Shown here: positions 32,916 through 41,841 of the stretch, one piece after another | Numbering within the stretch: the first letter of the stretch is position 1 | Layout of the letters: each line of letters opens with the position of its first letter | Source: Rhodoferax sp. | Lineage (GTDB): Bacteria > Pseudomonadota > Gammaproteobacteria > Burkholderiales > Burkholderiaceae_C | Assembly: GCF_028715765.1 (NCBI RefSeq) | Contig: NZ_JAQURE010000017.1 | Span: forward strand, 1 to 62,312 | Reading direction: 5' to 3' | DNA length: 62,312 nucleotides | The notes under the pieces: model-generated | What the model was told of the DNA's origin: nothing | Seen by the model: the letters and a program-made list of their open reading frames with translations, nothing else | The model's database searches: none | Position numbers and translations under genes: made by a program

Positions 32916-35690
32916 ATGCTGAATTTCTTACGTTGCATCCTCTGCTTATGCTGCTTAGCTCTGCTACCCGGCGCTCAGGCTGCGCCTGTGGTGCGCATTG
33001 GGGTGCTGTCGTTTCAAAGCCCGGCCGACACCCTGGCGCAATGGGTGCCCACCGCCCAAGCGCTGCAGCGGGCCATGCCCCAAACCCGCTTTGACGTGGT
33101 GCCATTGAGCTACGAAGCGCTTGATGCCGCAGTAGCGGCCAGACAGCTTGACTTTGTGCTGACCAACCCCGAGCACTATGTGGTGCTGCGCAACCAACAC
33201 ATGCTGCGCCCGATGGCCACCATCAACCAAAATATCGCTGGCCGAGTGGTGGACAATTTTGGCAGTGTGATTTTCACCTTGATGGGCAGTGACATTCAAA
33301 CCCTGGCGCAAGTGCACGGCAAGCGGGTGGCCGCTGTGGGCTTGAATTCGCTGGGCGGCTATTTGATGGCGGCTGATGTGTTTTTGGCGCAAAGCCTGCA
33401 ACTGGAAAACTCGAAAGACGCCCAGGTGAGTTTTTTGGGTGTGCCCCACAGCCGCGTGGTGCAAGCGGTGCTGGCGGGCCAGGCCGACGTGGGCATTGTG
33501 CGCACCGGTGTGCTGGAGCAAATGGCGGCTGCAGGCAAGCTTGATCTGCACCAGCTGCGCGTGCTCAATGAGCAGCCGTCAGAGCGCTTTCCGCAACTGC
33601 TCTCGACCGATTTGTATGCCGAGTGGCCGTGGGCTGCCATGCCCAGCACCGCGCCGGAGCTGACCCGTGAGGTGCTGCTGGGCTTGTTGCAAATCAGTGC
33701 CGACTCTGATGCTGCACGTGCTGGGCGCTACCAAGGTTTTTCGATACCCGCCAACTACACCCCGGTTGAAGAGCTGATGCGACGCTTGCACGTGTACCCA
33801 GGGCAAGACGCTTTTCCTACTTTGCAGACGCTGTGGTTACGCTACGAGCATTGGATTGAAATCGGGTTGAGCCTGGTAAGCCTGTTTTGGACGGCCTTGC
33901 TGATTTATTTTTGGCGCAGCAACCGCCGCTTGAAAGAGCTCACGCGGCTGAACCGCGAGTCGCAAACCTCGCTTGAGCTGACGGCGGCCGCCTTCAACAG
34001 CCAGGTAGGCTTGATCGTGACCGACGAGCTGACCCGCATTCAACGCGCCAACCCAGCCATGGCCTTTATTTTGGGGTTTGATGAGTCTGACTTGCTCGGG
34101 CAAAGCACGGAGGTCTTGCGCGGTGCCAGCGTGTCACCAGGCACGCTGCGCACGCTGTGGGAAGAAGTCAAAACCCATGGCCGCTGGCAGGGTGAGCTGC
34201 TGTGCCAGCACCGCGATGGGCATGATGTGCCTTGCATGGTGAGCATCTCCACCATCCGCAACCCAGTCACCGGGTTGACCGGGTTTGTGGGCTCGTTTGC
34301 CGACATCACGGCGCAAAAAAAATCTGCCGATGACATCAAACAACTGGCCTACTTTGACACCCTGACCGGGCTGCCCAACCGGCGCATGTTTTTGGAGCGT
34401 TTGCAAACCACCCTGGACACCGCGCTGGCCGAGGGCACGCTGGCTGGGCTGATGTTCATTGACTTGGATCATTTCAAAAACCTCAACGACGCACATGGCC
34501 ACTCGGTAGGTGACCAGTTGCTCAAGCGCATGTCGCAACGTCTGGGGTTGCTGCTGGATGCCAACGATTTGGCGGCGCGCCTGGGCGGCGATGAGTTTGT
34601 GGTGATGATGGCGGGCTTGAGTACCAACGAAGACGAGGCCATGGCCAGCCTGATGGCGCTGGCCGAGCGCATTCACCACACCTTGCTGGAGCCCTTTGAG
34701 CTTGATACCCACAACGAGGTCGGTTTGTATGCCCAAACCCTGCACTACACCTGCAGCGGCAGCATTGGGGTGGCGCTGTTTGGCTTGCTTGATGAGCCGC
34801 TGACCGAGGTGCTCAAGCGTGCCGATGTGGCCATGTACAAGTCCAAACAAGATGGCCGCAACCTGATTCGCCAATATGACCCGCAAGCGCAAAAAGCGCT
34901 ACATGCACGCATGGCACTGAGCAACGACCTGAACCTGGCACTGCGCGATGGCCAGCTCACCCTGCTCTACCAACTGCAGGTGGATGCGCACAACCAGGCC
35001 GTGGGTGCTGAGTGCCTGATGCGCTGGCACCACCCCGTGCGGGGCGCTGTCTCGCCAGTGGAATTTATCCCGCTGGCTGAAGAGTCGGGCGCGATCGTGG
35101 CCATGGGTGACTGGGTGGTGCGCAGCGCCTGCGAAACCCTGGCACGCTGGGCGCGGGTGCCGCAGCTGCGCCACCTCACGCTCAGTGTCAATGTCAGCCC
35201 GCGCCAATTCACCGAACACGATTTTGTAGCCCGCGTCACACACATTTTGCAAGACACCGGCGCTGCCGCACACCTGCTGCGGCTGGAGGTGACGGAAGGC
35301 ATCGTGATGCAAAACACGCACGAGGTCATTGAAAAAATGCGCGAGCTGTGCGCCTTGGGTTTGAGTTTTTCAATTGACGACTTTGGCACCGGCTATTCGT
35401 CGCTGTCTTACATCCAGACCTTGCCACTGGCCGAACTGAAAATTGACAAAGCCTTTGTCAACGACCTCACCACCAGTGAGCGCGCTCAAGCCATTGTCAA
35501 AGCCATCATTGCCATTGGCCACAGCATGGGCATCACGCTGGTGTCTGAAGGGGTCGAGACGCAAGCCCAAAAAGACCAACTGCTGGCACTGGGCTGCACC
35601 TTGCTGCAAGGCTATCTGGTTTCTCGCCCCATTGAATGCAGTGCGCTGGAGCAGCTGATCGCGACCAAGCATTCCACTGCGTTGCTGTAG
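32916..35690 (+). CDS. PhnD-like sensor with PAS, GGDEF and EAL domains
   Basis: The protein is 924 aa. A signal peptide (residues 1-23) leads into a PhnD-type periplasmic domain (about 24-290, VRIGVLSFQSPADTLAQW). One transmembrane segment (about 313-332) leads to a PAS domain (about 350-465), GGDEF (RLGGDEFVVMM, near 555) and EAL. The EAL motif reads ECLMRW, but DDFGTGYSSLSYIQ and EGVETQ remain, so phosphodiesterase activity is possible. The GGDEF site is intact for cyclic-di-GMP synthesis. The periplasmic domain may sense a phosphonate or oxyanion; this is inferred. It is monocistronic. Confidence 0.88.
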   Translation: MLNFLRCILCLCCLALLPGAQAAPVVRIGVLSFQSPADTLAQWVPTAQALQRAMPQTRFDVVPLSYEALDAAVAARQLDFVLTNPEHYVVLRNQHMLRPMATINQNIAGRVVDNFGSVIFTLMGSDIQTLAQVHGKRVAAVGLNSLGGYLMAADVFLAQSLQLENSKDAQVSFLGVPHSRVVQAVLAGQADVGIVRTGVLEQMAAAGKLDLHQLRVLNEQPSERFPQLLSTDLYAEWPWAAMPSTAPELTREVLLGLLQISADSDAARAGRYQGFSIPANYTPVEELMRRLHVYPGQDAFPTLQTLWLRYEHWIEIGLSLVSLFWTALLIYFWRSNRRLKELTRLNRESQTSLELTAAAFNSQVGLIVTDELTRIQRANPAMAFILGFDESDLLGQSTEVLRGASVSPGTLRTLWEEVKTHGRWQGELLCQHRDGHDVPCMVSISTIRNPVTGLTGFVGSFADITAQKKSADDIKQLAYFDTLTGLPNRRMFLERLQTTLDTALAEGTLAGLMFIDLDHFKNLNDAHGHSVGDQLLKRMSQRLGLLLDANDLAARLGGDEFVVMMAGLSTNEDEAMASLMALAERIHHTLLEPFELDTHNEVGLYAQTLHYTCSGSIGVALFGLLDEPLTEVLKRADVAMYKSKQDGRNLIRQYDPQAQKALHARMALSNDLNLALRDGQLTLLYQLQVDAHNQAVGAECLMRWHHPVRGAVSPVEFIPLAEESGAIVAMGDWVVRSACETLARWARVPQLRHLTLSVNVSPRQFTEHDFVARVTHILQDTGAAAHLLRLEVTEGIVMQNTHEVIEKMRELCALGLSFSIDDFGTGYSSLSYIQTLPLAELKIDKAFVNDLTTSERAQAIVKAIIAIGHSMGITLVSEGVETQAQKDQLLALGCTLLQGYLVSRPIECSALEQLIATKHSTALL

Positions 35691-35736
35691 CCAGCCGGGG
35701 CCGGTCGTGGGGTAACCCCCGCTCAGAGTGAACGGG

Positions 35737-36231
35737 TCATAGCTGTGCCAGTGGCACGCCGGCGGCAGTTTCATCGGCTTGCAACAGCGCTATCAGCTCG
35801 GTCAAATCCTGGTTCAACCGCTGTAAGGTGGCTAGCGGCAACTTCTCTAAGGCTGACGGCAACACGCCTTCAAATGGCCCCGGCACTTGCGCCAGCAGCA
35901 TGTGCGCGGCATCAGTGATGAACAAGTGCACATGACGCTTGTCTTTGACGCTTTTGTCCATGCGAATCAAATCTTTCTCCAGCAAAGCGCGCACCAGGTT
36001 GCTGGCAGTGGACTGGTGCACATCCATGCACCGGGCCAGGTCGCCCAGCCCCATACCTGGCTGATCGCGTACAGCGCTCAACGCCCAAACCTGCGCGCCC
36101 CCCAGCCCGACTTGCTTTTCAATTTGCTTGAAATGGTGGCGCACCGCCCCAAACACCACCCGAAAGCGGCGCAGCACCTGGCTGGCTGGCACGATGGCAT
36201 GGGGCGCGGGTGAAGCGTGGGCAGTGGACAT
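35737..36231 (-). CDS. MarR-family transcription regulator
   Basis: The protein is 164 aa. The winged helix-turn-helix spans about residues 50-120 (LARCMDVHQSTASNLVRALLEKDLI and the wing KDKRHVHLFITDAA). It lies on the same strand as the DapB-like gene, 88 bases downstream. A 28-bp dyad upstream of that gene (37154-37181) is a candidate target. The ligand is unknown. Confidence 0.85.
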   Translation of the reverse strand: MSTAHASPAPHAIVPASQVLRRFRVVFGAVRHHFKQIEKQVGLGGAQVWALSAVRDQPGMGLGDLARCMDVHQSTASNLVRALLEKDLIRMDKSVKDKRHVHLFITDAAHMLLAQVPGPFEGVLPSALEKLPLATLQRLNQDLTELIALLQADETAAGVPLAQL

Positions 36232-36319
36232 AAAAGCAGCTTGGCGGTTGTTGAACAGCCCAATATCTTAGGGCTGAACGCCCGTGCCGAGTGTCTTTTG
36301 CCCCCCAAAAGGGTGCAAT

Positions 36320-37087
36320 TCAAAGTGGCGAGGTGGTTGGGGTTTTCATCAGCTCTTGGCGCACCATGTGCATCATCAGATCGTCAAAGGTGTAAAAACC
36401 GTTGCTTCGTTCAGCCAGCTGGGCCAGTGCGAAGGCTGCGCCGGTGCCAAAGGCACGCCGCTCAATCGAGTTGTGAATCAGCCGCACCGTCTGGTACGGA
36501 AAGCCAAAGATCACCTCATGATGCCCCACAATGCCGCCGAGACGCAACGAGGTGATGCGGTCTTCGTCCACATCAATGCTTTGGGCAATCTTGCGCGCCG
36601 TGCCAGACACTTCAGGTTTGTCGCGAAAGTGCTGTTCCAAAATTTCCACATCAGCAAATGGCGCAATGGTGCGCAGCAAGCGGGCAGCCAGAATCAAAAA
36701 ATTGATGCCCACTGTGATGTTGGGCGAACACAGCACCCGTGCCTGTGTGCCCAACTGGTGGGCATAAGCCAGGTCTTGCGCGCTGTAGGCAGAAATGGCG
36801 CTGACCAGCATCAAGCCGCGCTGGCGTACCTGTTCGCCATAGGCATGCAAACTGGCTGGTTTGGAAAAATCCACCAACGCATCGACCGGGTGCACTGCCA
36901 ACCAGTCAGCCCATGCTTGCGGCGTGGTCAAAGCCACACTGGGCACAGCCACCTCGGGGGTGAGTTGCACCAAGCCGCCAGTAGACTGGCGCGCAATCCA
37001 GCACAATTCATAACGCGGGTCTTCAAGCAGCACGGTCGCCACAGCTTGCCCAGCTTTGCCAAACCCTACCAAACCAACTTTGATCAT
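36320..37087 (-). CDS. Diverged DapB-like reductase (dihydrodipicolinate reductase fold)
   Basis: The protein is 255 aa, close to DapB length. The N-terminal NAD(P) fold has MIKVGLVGFGKAGQAVATVL. The C-terminal part keeps ITVGINFLILAARLL, ADVEILEQHF and SGTARKIA. True DapB has ExHHxxKxDxPSGTA; here the second His is Phe and the Lys is not at its usual place, so a different substrate is likely. The ATG at 37087 has an AGGAG ribosome site. It is divergent from the ClC gene and upstream of MarR. I assign the fold with confidence but not the reaction. Confidence 0.7.
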   Translation of the reverse strand: MIKVGLVGFGKAGQAVATVLLEDPRYELCWIARQSTGGLVQLTPEVAVPSVALTTPQAWADWLAVHPVDALVDFSKPASLHAYGEQVRQRGLMLVSAISAYSAQDLAYAHQLGTQARVLCSPNITVGINFLILAARLLRTIAPFADVEILEQHFRDKPEVSGTARKIAQSIDVDEDRITSLRLGGIVGHHEVIFGFPYQTVRLIHNSIERRAFGTGAAFALAQLAERSNGFYTFDDLMMHMVRQELMKTPTTSPL

Positions 37088-37153
37088 GATGCCTCTCCTG
37101 ATGTGTGCCTGTGGCGGGCAACCCACAACGCGTGACCGAAACCGGCATTATCG

Positions 37154-37181
37154 TTAAATACATTTGTAGCAATGTATTTAA
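37154..37181. promoter_or_regulatory. 28-bp dyad in the divergent DapB-like/ClC promoter
   Basis: TTAAATACATT and AATGTATTTAA are perfect 11-bp arms around six bases. It lies between genes transcribed away from each other, 67 bases from one start and 56 from the other. A MarR, TetR or similar dimer could bind it; MarR is encoded nearby. Confidence 0.6.
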
Positions 37182-37236
37182 GCTGCACAATCTGCTGTGA
37201 CATCTCCCCACTGGCCTTGAACCACCCCCGGCACGC

Positions 37237-38568
37237 ATGAACGCCAACATCAACCGCGCAGACATTTTTCACACCCTTCGCACTGAAGTGGTGAACTGGC
37301 GTGCCTGGGCTGGGCGGCTGCTGGTGATGGCATTTGCCGCCTTGGCTGGGCTCACGGTGGTAGCTTTTACCTGGATGACCGAGCGGGCTTTTGGCTTGTT
37401 TGAACAGGTGCAACAGCGCCACATGTGGTGGCCGCTGCTGTGGACGCCACTGTGCACCGCGGCCATTGTGTGGCTGATGCGCCGCCACGTGCCGGGCACG
37501 GCAGGCTCAGGCATTCCGCAGGTGATGGCGGCGCTGGATGGCCGTGTGGCGGTCGAGCAGCGTGGCTTGTTTGTGTCACTGAAACTGACGTTTTCCAAAA
37601 TGCTGCTGGCCACCTGGGGCTTGCTGGCGGGCTTGTCGCTGGGGCGCGAGGGGCCCTCGGTGCAAATTGCGGCGGGCATCATGCACCACGCGCGGCGCTG
37701 GCTGCCCGACAAATCCCAAGTGTCTGAGCATGGTCTGCTGATGGCCGGTGGTGCAGCAGGTATTGCAGCAGCTTTCAACACCCCGCTGGGGGGCGTGATG
37801 TTTGCCATTGAGGAGCTGTCGCGCAAGCCCGAGCAGCGCTCCAGTGGCTTGCTGTTGGCAGCCATTGTGCTGAGTGGTTTGATGGCGGTGTCGATTTACG
37901 GCAATGCCACTTATTTTGGTGTGATTCGGGTCGAAAACCTCAGCCTGGGGCTGCTGCTGCCGGGCTTGGCGGTGGCGGTGCTGTCTGGCCTGGCCGGTGG
38001 GCTGTTTGCACGGCTGTTGCTGGTGTCGCTGCGCGGCGACTCTGCCGACCGCTTGAGCCGCTGGCGTCGGCGCGCGCCGGTGGCGTTTGCCGCGGCATGC
38101 GGTTTAGCTGTGGCGCTGATTGGTTTGGCCAGCAGTGGCCACACCTTTGGCACCGGCTACGCCCACAGCCGCGCCATGCTCGAAGGCAGCAACGACACCG
38201 AGCCGCTTTACGTGATATTGAAATTTGTCGCCACCTGGCTAACCGCCTGGAGTGGTGTGCCCGGTGGTATTTTTGCGCCAACGCTGTCGATTGGCGGCGC
38301 TTTGGGCAACGATGTGGCGCAACTTTTCAACTACGCCAACGCCCCCACCCTGATTGCGCTGGGCATGGCCGGATTTTTGGCAGCCGTGACACAGGCACCA
38401 CTCACATCGTTCATCATCGTGATGGAAATGGTGGATGGCCATGGCCTGGTGCTGAGCCTGATGGCCACCGCCATGGTGGCCAGCGGCGTGTCGCGCCTGC
38501 TGAGCGTGCCGCTTTACAGCGCCTTGGCGCAACTGCAGTTGCAGCGCCTGCCCAAAGATAGCTTGTAG
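37237..38568 (+). CDS. ClC-family chloride channel/antiporter
   Basis: The protein is 443 aa with about a dozen membrane helices. The selectivity filter motifs are GSGIP (90-94), GREGP (136-140, with the gating Glu138) and GGIFAP (about residues 344-349). FAIEELSR supplies the Glu on the proton path. It should exchange chloride and protons or conduct chloride across the inner membrane. It has no C-terminal CBS pair. It is divergent from the DapB-like gene and shares its dyad. Confidence 0.88.
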   Translation: MNANINRADIFHTLRTEVVNWRAWAGRLLVMAFAALAGLTVVAFTWMTERAFGLFEQVQQRHMWWPLLWTPLCTAAIVWLMRRHVPGTAGSGIPQVMAALDGRVAVEQRGLFVSLKLTFSKMLLATWGLLAGLSLGREGPSVQIAAGIMHHARRWLPDKSQVSEHGLLMAGGAAGIAAAFNTPLGGVMFAIEELSRKPEQRSSGLLLAAIVLSGLMAVSIYGNATYFGVIRVENLSLGLLLPGLAVAVLSGLAGGLFARLLLVSLRGDSADRLSRWRRRAPVAFAAACGLAVALIGLASSGHTFGTGYAHSRAMLEGSNDTEPLYVILKFVATWLTAWSGVPGGIFAPTLSIGGALGNDVAQLFNYANAPTLIALGMAGFLAAVTQAPLTSFIIVMEMVDGHGLVLSLMATAMVASGVSRLLSVPLYSALAQLQLQRLPKDSL

Positions 38569-38602
38569 GCAGGCGGTCAACACCTGGCGGGCTGCTGAAC
38601 CC

Positions 38603-39592
38603 TTATTTCAGCGGCACAGCACCCACCACGTCGCGCTTTTCCAGCGTCCACTGGTGCATTGAGCCGTCGTACAACTTGGCAGATCGGTTGCCCAAAATCT
38701 CGGAGCTCATGAACCAGGGACCCGATGCCAGGTGACCGCTGTTGCAATAACTGACGGTTGGCATTTTGGGGTCGATGCCCTGGGCGCTCAGCAGCGCGGT
38801 GTAGGTGGCTGGCGCCATGAATTTCACCGTGCCACCACTGTTTTTGAACAACAAATCGGTGCTGTACAACTTGGCACCCTTGATGTGACCCGATGCATAA
38901 ACATAGTCACGCTTGCTCAAGCCATGAAAGTTGCCGGCATCGCGCGCGTCAATCAGGGCAGCGCTGCCTTTTCGGCTGGCCTGGGCCACGTCATCCGAGC
39001 TGGCAAAGTACTGGGCAGACAGGTCGGCCTTGGCCACCCAGGTGCCGGTTTTGGCAGGGGCGGCTTCAGTGCTGACGGCGCGACCGTCTTTCAGCCAGGC
39101 GCTCATGCCGCCGTCAAGCACGGCCATCTCGGCCTCGCCATACACCTTGAATTGCCAATACACGCGCAGCGCATCGTCCACGTCAGCGGCTTCTGCGCCC
39201 ACGGGCACAAACACAATGGGCTTGCCCGCGTCTACGCCCGCGTTTTGAATCAGCTTTTCAAAGCTGGCTTTTTCGGGAATCAGGTACTTGACCTTGAGGT
39301 TGCCCACCTGACGCTCCACGCGCATCGGCTTCATCTCGATCAGGCGCGCACCTGCAATGTGGCCACCTGCTTCGCTGAGCACGTCTTTGCCGGTTTTGGC
39401 ATCTTTTTCAAATTCGGGTGCGGTTGTGAACAGCTTGGCGTTGCCCAACACCGACACCACCTGCACCTTGTCCAAGTTGGCCGCCAGCCAATGGGTGTTC
39501 ACCACGGGCCCCGGCAGCGTGCCAGCCATGACCAGTGTCAACCCGCAACCCAACCAGCCTGCCACCACCATTGTTTTGATCCGATGATTCAT
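38603..39592 (-). CDS. Periplasmic two-domain rhodanese (sulfurtransferase)
   Basis: The protein is 329 aa from the ATG at 39592, which has an AGGAGA ribosome site and starts a signal peptide (MNHRIKTMVVAGWLGCG). Two rhodanese domains follow. The first lacks the active cysteine; the second has YCNSGHLAS with the catalytic Cys near residue 280. It would move sulfane sulfur in the periplasm, probably from thiosulfate. It is the last gene of a co-directional sulfur cluster with YeeE/YedE transporters. The earlier in-frame sequence to 39907 belongs to the upstream gene in another frame. Confidence 0.85.
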   Translation of the reverse strand: MNHRIKTMVVAGWLGCGLTLVMAGTLPGPVVNTHWLAANLDKVQVVSVLGNAKLFTTAPEFEKDAKTGKDVLSEAGGHIAGARLIEMKPMRVERQVGNLKVKYLIPEKASFEKLIQNAGVDAGKPIVFVPVGAEAADVDDALRVYWQFKVYGEAEMAVLDGGMSAWLKDGRAVSTEAAPAKTGTWVAKADLSAQYFASSDDVAQASRKGSAALIDARDAGNFHGLSKRDYVYASGHIKGAKLYSTDLLFKNSGGTVKFMAPATYTALLSAQGIDPKMPTVSYCNSGHLASGPWFMSSEILGNRSAKLYDGSMHQWTLEKRDVVGAVPLK

Positions 39593-39629
39593 GTCCGTTG
39601 TCTCCTTCATGTGGGGCATTGCGCCCCGG

Positions 39630-40244
39630 TTAAACAAATTGAGCAAGTTTGCCCGTCCAATCAATGGAACGCTCGCACACCACATCGACCTGGCGATCGT
39701 CCCAAACCGTTTGCGCTGCCGCCCCAAGGGCTGCGGTGCGCTGCACCAGCCACTGGTCACGCGCCAGCAGCAATTCATCAAGCTCTTGGGCGTAGAGCAC
39801 CGCCATGGCACTGACCCAGCGCGCCAACGGCGCCAGTCGGCCGCGGGTTTGCACCTGAAAGCCCCGCAATGCAGCGCGCGCCTGGCCAGCCGCCTGCAGG
39901 GTCTCACCCGTGACCCAGCCGTTGGTCATGAACCAGCGCAAGGGCTGGCCCATGTTGTCCAGCGACAAACCGCCCAGGTGAGCGAAACCTTGATGCCCCA
40001 CCGCATTGGCAAACAGATGAAAGTGCCCGTGCTCCTGCGCCGGGTAGCGCGATGAGGGGTGCGCATGGTAGTAAAACCGATAGCCATGCACTTCATCGAC
40101 CACGTCACGGGCGGGGTAATGCTGCCCTTGCAGGCACTGAGTTGAGCCAGCAAGCGCCACGCTGGCCAGCGATCTGCCTGACTGCGCGTAGCGCCATGCC
40201 ACTGTGACAGCGGCATAGGCAGCATCTTCGCATTTTTTATGCAT
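39630..40244 (-). CDS. Conserved-looking protein with His-rich motif, function unknown
   Basis: The protein is 204 aa, with no signal peptide or membrane helix. The striking part is YYHAHPSSRYPAQEHGHFHL (about residues 58-77), with several His and Glu that could bind a metal, followed by GGLSLDNMGQPLRWFMTNGW. I do not recognise the family by name. It stands between the YeeE group and the rhodanese, 37 bases before the latter, so a sulfur-related role is possible. Its start codon lies in the middle of a perfect 24-bp palindrome. Confidence 0.65.
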   Translation of the reverse strand: MHKKCEDAAYAAVTVAWRYAQSGRSLASVALAGSTQCLQGQHYPARDVVDEVHGYRFYYHAHPSSRYPAQEHGHFHLFANAVGHQGFAHLGGLSLDNMGQPLRWFMTNGWVTGETLQAAGQARAALRGFQVQTRGRLAPLARWVSAMAVLYAQELDELLLARDQWLVQRTAALGAAAQTVWDDRQVDVVCERSIDWTGKLAQFV

Positions 40245-40253
40245 AAAAAATGC
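40230..40253. promoter_or_regulatory. Perfect 24-bp palindrome over a start codon
   Basis: Each half is GCATTTTTTATG or its complement CATAAAAAATGC. The ATG of the gene on the minus strand (40242-40244) is part of it. As RNA it can pair only with very little loop, so DNA binding or a link to the adjoining S repeat is more likely. Confidence 0.55.
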
Positions 40254-40296
40254 CTGTAGAGCTTATTAAATAAGCGCTAATAGCTCATTTTTTAGG
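40246..40296 (-). repeat. S element
   Basis: On the minus strand it reads gagctattagcgcttattt, then aataagctctacaggcatttttt. It adjoins the 24-bp palindrome and overlaps the last codons of the small NPC protein gene. Confidence 0.65.
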
Positions 40297-40509
40297 AGCG
40301 CATGGGTTGTCTGAATTACCCTTTTTTTTCTTCTTTTTGCCAGGTGCACATGGGTTGCTTGGGCCACAGGGGTTACCGGCTGCTTTGGCGGCGCTGGCGG
40401 CAGGGGCAGGGGCATCGGCTGCCAGCACGGCGGGTGCTGGGGTGATCATGGCGCTGGCCACAGCCAGTGCTGACAGGCGCATGGCCAAGTTGGAGGATCG
40501 TTTTTTCAT
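40285..40509 (-). CDS. Small exported protein with NPC/NPCAP motifs and a lysine run
   Basis: The protein is 74 aa from the ATG at 40509 (AAAGG ribosome site). A signal peptide (MKKRSSNLAMRLSALAVASA, cleavage near VLA-A) is followed by an Ala/Pro stretch and NPCGPSNPCAPGKKKKKKG, then DNPCAPKK at the end. Three cysteines in NPC contexts could bind metal or persulfide sulfur. Start codons at 40527 and 40536 also exist; the latter overlaps the preceding stop in ATGA form. The neighbours are thiosulfate-type transporters, so sulfur binding is a reasonable guess only. Confidence 0.65.
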   Translation of the reverse strand: MKKRSSNLAMRLSALAVASAMITPAPAVLAADAPAPAASAAKAAGNPCGPSNPCAPGKKKKKKGNSDNPCAPKK

Positions 40510-40532
40510 GGGTTCAAACCTTTTCATCAGTG

Positions 40533-41144
40533 TCATTGCAGCGGGATTGATCGGTCTGCCTGAGCCCCCGCCACTGCTTGCTCAGCCGAAACTGGCCCGG
40601 CCGAGCGACGCTCAAACCAGCCCCCTAAAAGATACACGCCCACCAGCGCCAAGGCCATGCCAGCAATCACCCACGCATCGCTGACGCCGAGCCAGCCCGA
40701 CAGGGTGTCTGACGACTCGACCTCGCCCATGGCCAGCACCGCTTCAACCGCTGGCCCATAAATGCCGGCAAAGGCAAAGGTACCCAGCATCAGCCCGAGC
40801 AAGAAAACCATGGCATCGGCCCGACCCGAGAACAAGCCCACGATGGAGGTGCCAGGGCAATACCCACCAATGGCAAATCCAGCCCCCACAAATGCGCCAC
40901 CCAGCGCCGCAGCCAGCAGCAAGGCTGTGGGTACAAACACCCCTTCAGGGTCAACCACGCCGACCCGTTCCAACACATACAAGCCCACTGCAGTGACCAA
41001 AATGGCGGTGAACATCACCTTGAACACCGACCAGTCACGCAAGGCAAATTGCGCAGTCAACTTTTGTGGGCTACCAAAACCAGCGTTTTCGAGCACAAAC
41101 CCAAACAGAACGCCACACACCAAACCTGTCAAGACATTGTCCAT
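40533..41144 (-). CDS. YeeE/YedE-type transporter, second half
   Basis: The protein is 203 aa with about five membrane helices. GGYCPGTSIVGLFSGRADA contains the conserved Cys that passes thiosulfate in TsuA/YeeE. GFVLENAGFGSPQKLT opens the protein as in YeeE homologues. It pairs with the preceding gene (ten bases upstream on the same strand), and together they cover a full YeeE/YedE transporter. Uptake of thiosulfate or other reduced sulfur is inferred from the family. Confidence 0.82.
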   Translation of the reverse strand: MDNVLTGLVCGVLFGFVLENAGFGSPQKLTAQFALRDWSVFKVMFTAILVTAVGLYVLERVGVVDPEGVFVPTALLLAAALGGAFVGAGFAIGGYCPGTSIVGLFSGRADAMVFLLGLMLGTFAFAGIYGPAVEAVLAMGEVESSDTLSGWLGVSDAWVIAGMALALVGVYLLGGWFERRSAGPVSAEQAVAGAQADRSIPLQ

Positions 41145-41154
41145 AGCGATCTCC

Positions 41155-41670
41155 TTACAAGCCTTTGACCAGGCGGTGTGCCACCAAGCCGGTCAAGAAA
41201 AACAAACCCAGAAAAACAAATGCCGCCAGCCCCAGGGTGGCTGCACCAGACAAACCCAAACCACTGGTGCAGCCAGCCGATACACGTGCCCCAAACCCAG
41301 CCAGCGAACCGCCGACAAAGGCCGTGACCAGGCGGCGCTTTCGCCCAACGCTGCACGCACCATCGAGCTGCACCCGGAAGCGCCCAGCCATCCAGGCGGC
41401 CAGCAACGCGCCAAGCGCCACGCCAATCACCTGCCAAGTGATCCATGACGACAGCGGTGACCCCGCCTCCACCATCGGCCCCAAGTAGGCATTGGCTTGG
41501 GTGGCAACGGGCGCCAGCGTCAAACCAAACCAAGCGGCCAAGCGGGTTGAGGCACCGGTGGCACCCAAGCCGTGGCCCGTTAAGACAAACGTCAGCAAAA
41601 GCACCAGGCCCAGCGCTGTACCTGCCAACCACGGTGTCCAAAATGGTTTGATGGGTTTTGCGTTAATCAT
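41155..41670 (-). CDS. YeeE/YedE-type transporter, first half
   Basis: The protein is 171 aa with about four membrane helices. GARVSAGCTSGLGLSG carries the conserved Cys of this family, and DGACSVGRKRR a second one. It is the first gene of the sulfur cluster. The split into two half-size proteins is common in bacteria that have YeeE and YedE side by side. A complete channel needs both halves. Confidence 0.82.
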   Translation of the reverse strand: MINAKPIKPFWTPWLAGTALGLVLLLTFVLTGHGLGATGASTRLAAWFGLTLAPVATQANAYLGPMVEAGSPLSSWITWQVIGVALGALLAAWMAGRFRVQLDGACSVGRKRRLVTAFVGGSLAGFGARVSAGCTSGLGLSGAATLGLAAFVFLGLFFLTGLVAHRLVKGL

Positions 41671-41841
41671 CTTTATATTCGCATCAACTTATTTAAAAGT
41701 GTGCAGTATAGACAGAATTAAATGGCATTTCAGGCAACGGCAATACCCCCCTGAAACGCCCCAAACGCAGGGCTGAAGCATGTTCATGACACATGGGCGG
41801 TGAACAGCGTGCAGCCAAGAAAGCAGCTGCGTGCGAAGGGC
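41671..41841. other. Leader region of the sulfur cluster
   Basis: This stretch holds the upstream region of the YeeE gene, which is AT-rich (about 41675-41735) as promoters often are. I could not settle on particular -35 and -10 boxes. The rest, to the terminator, shows no gene. Confidence 0.4.
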
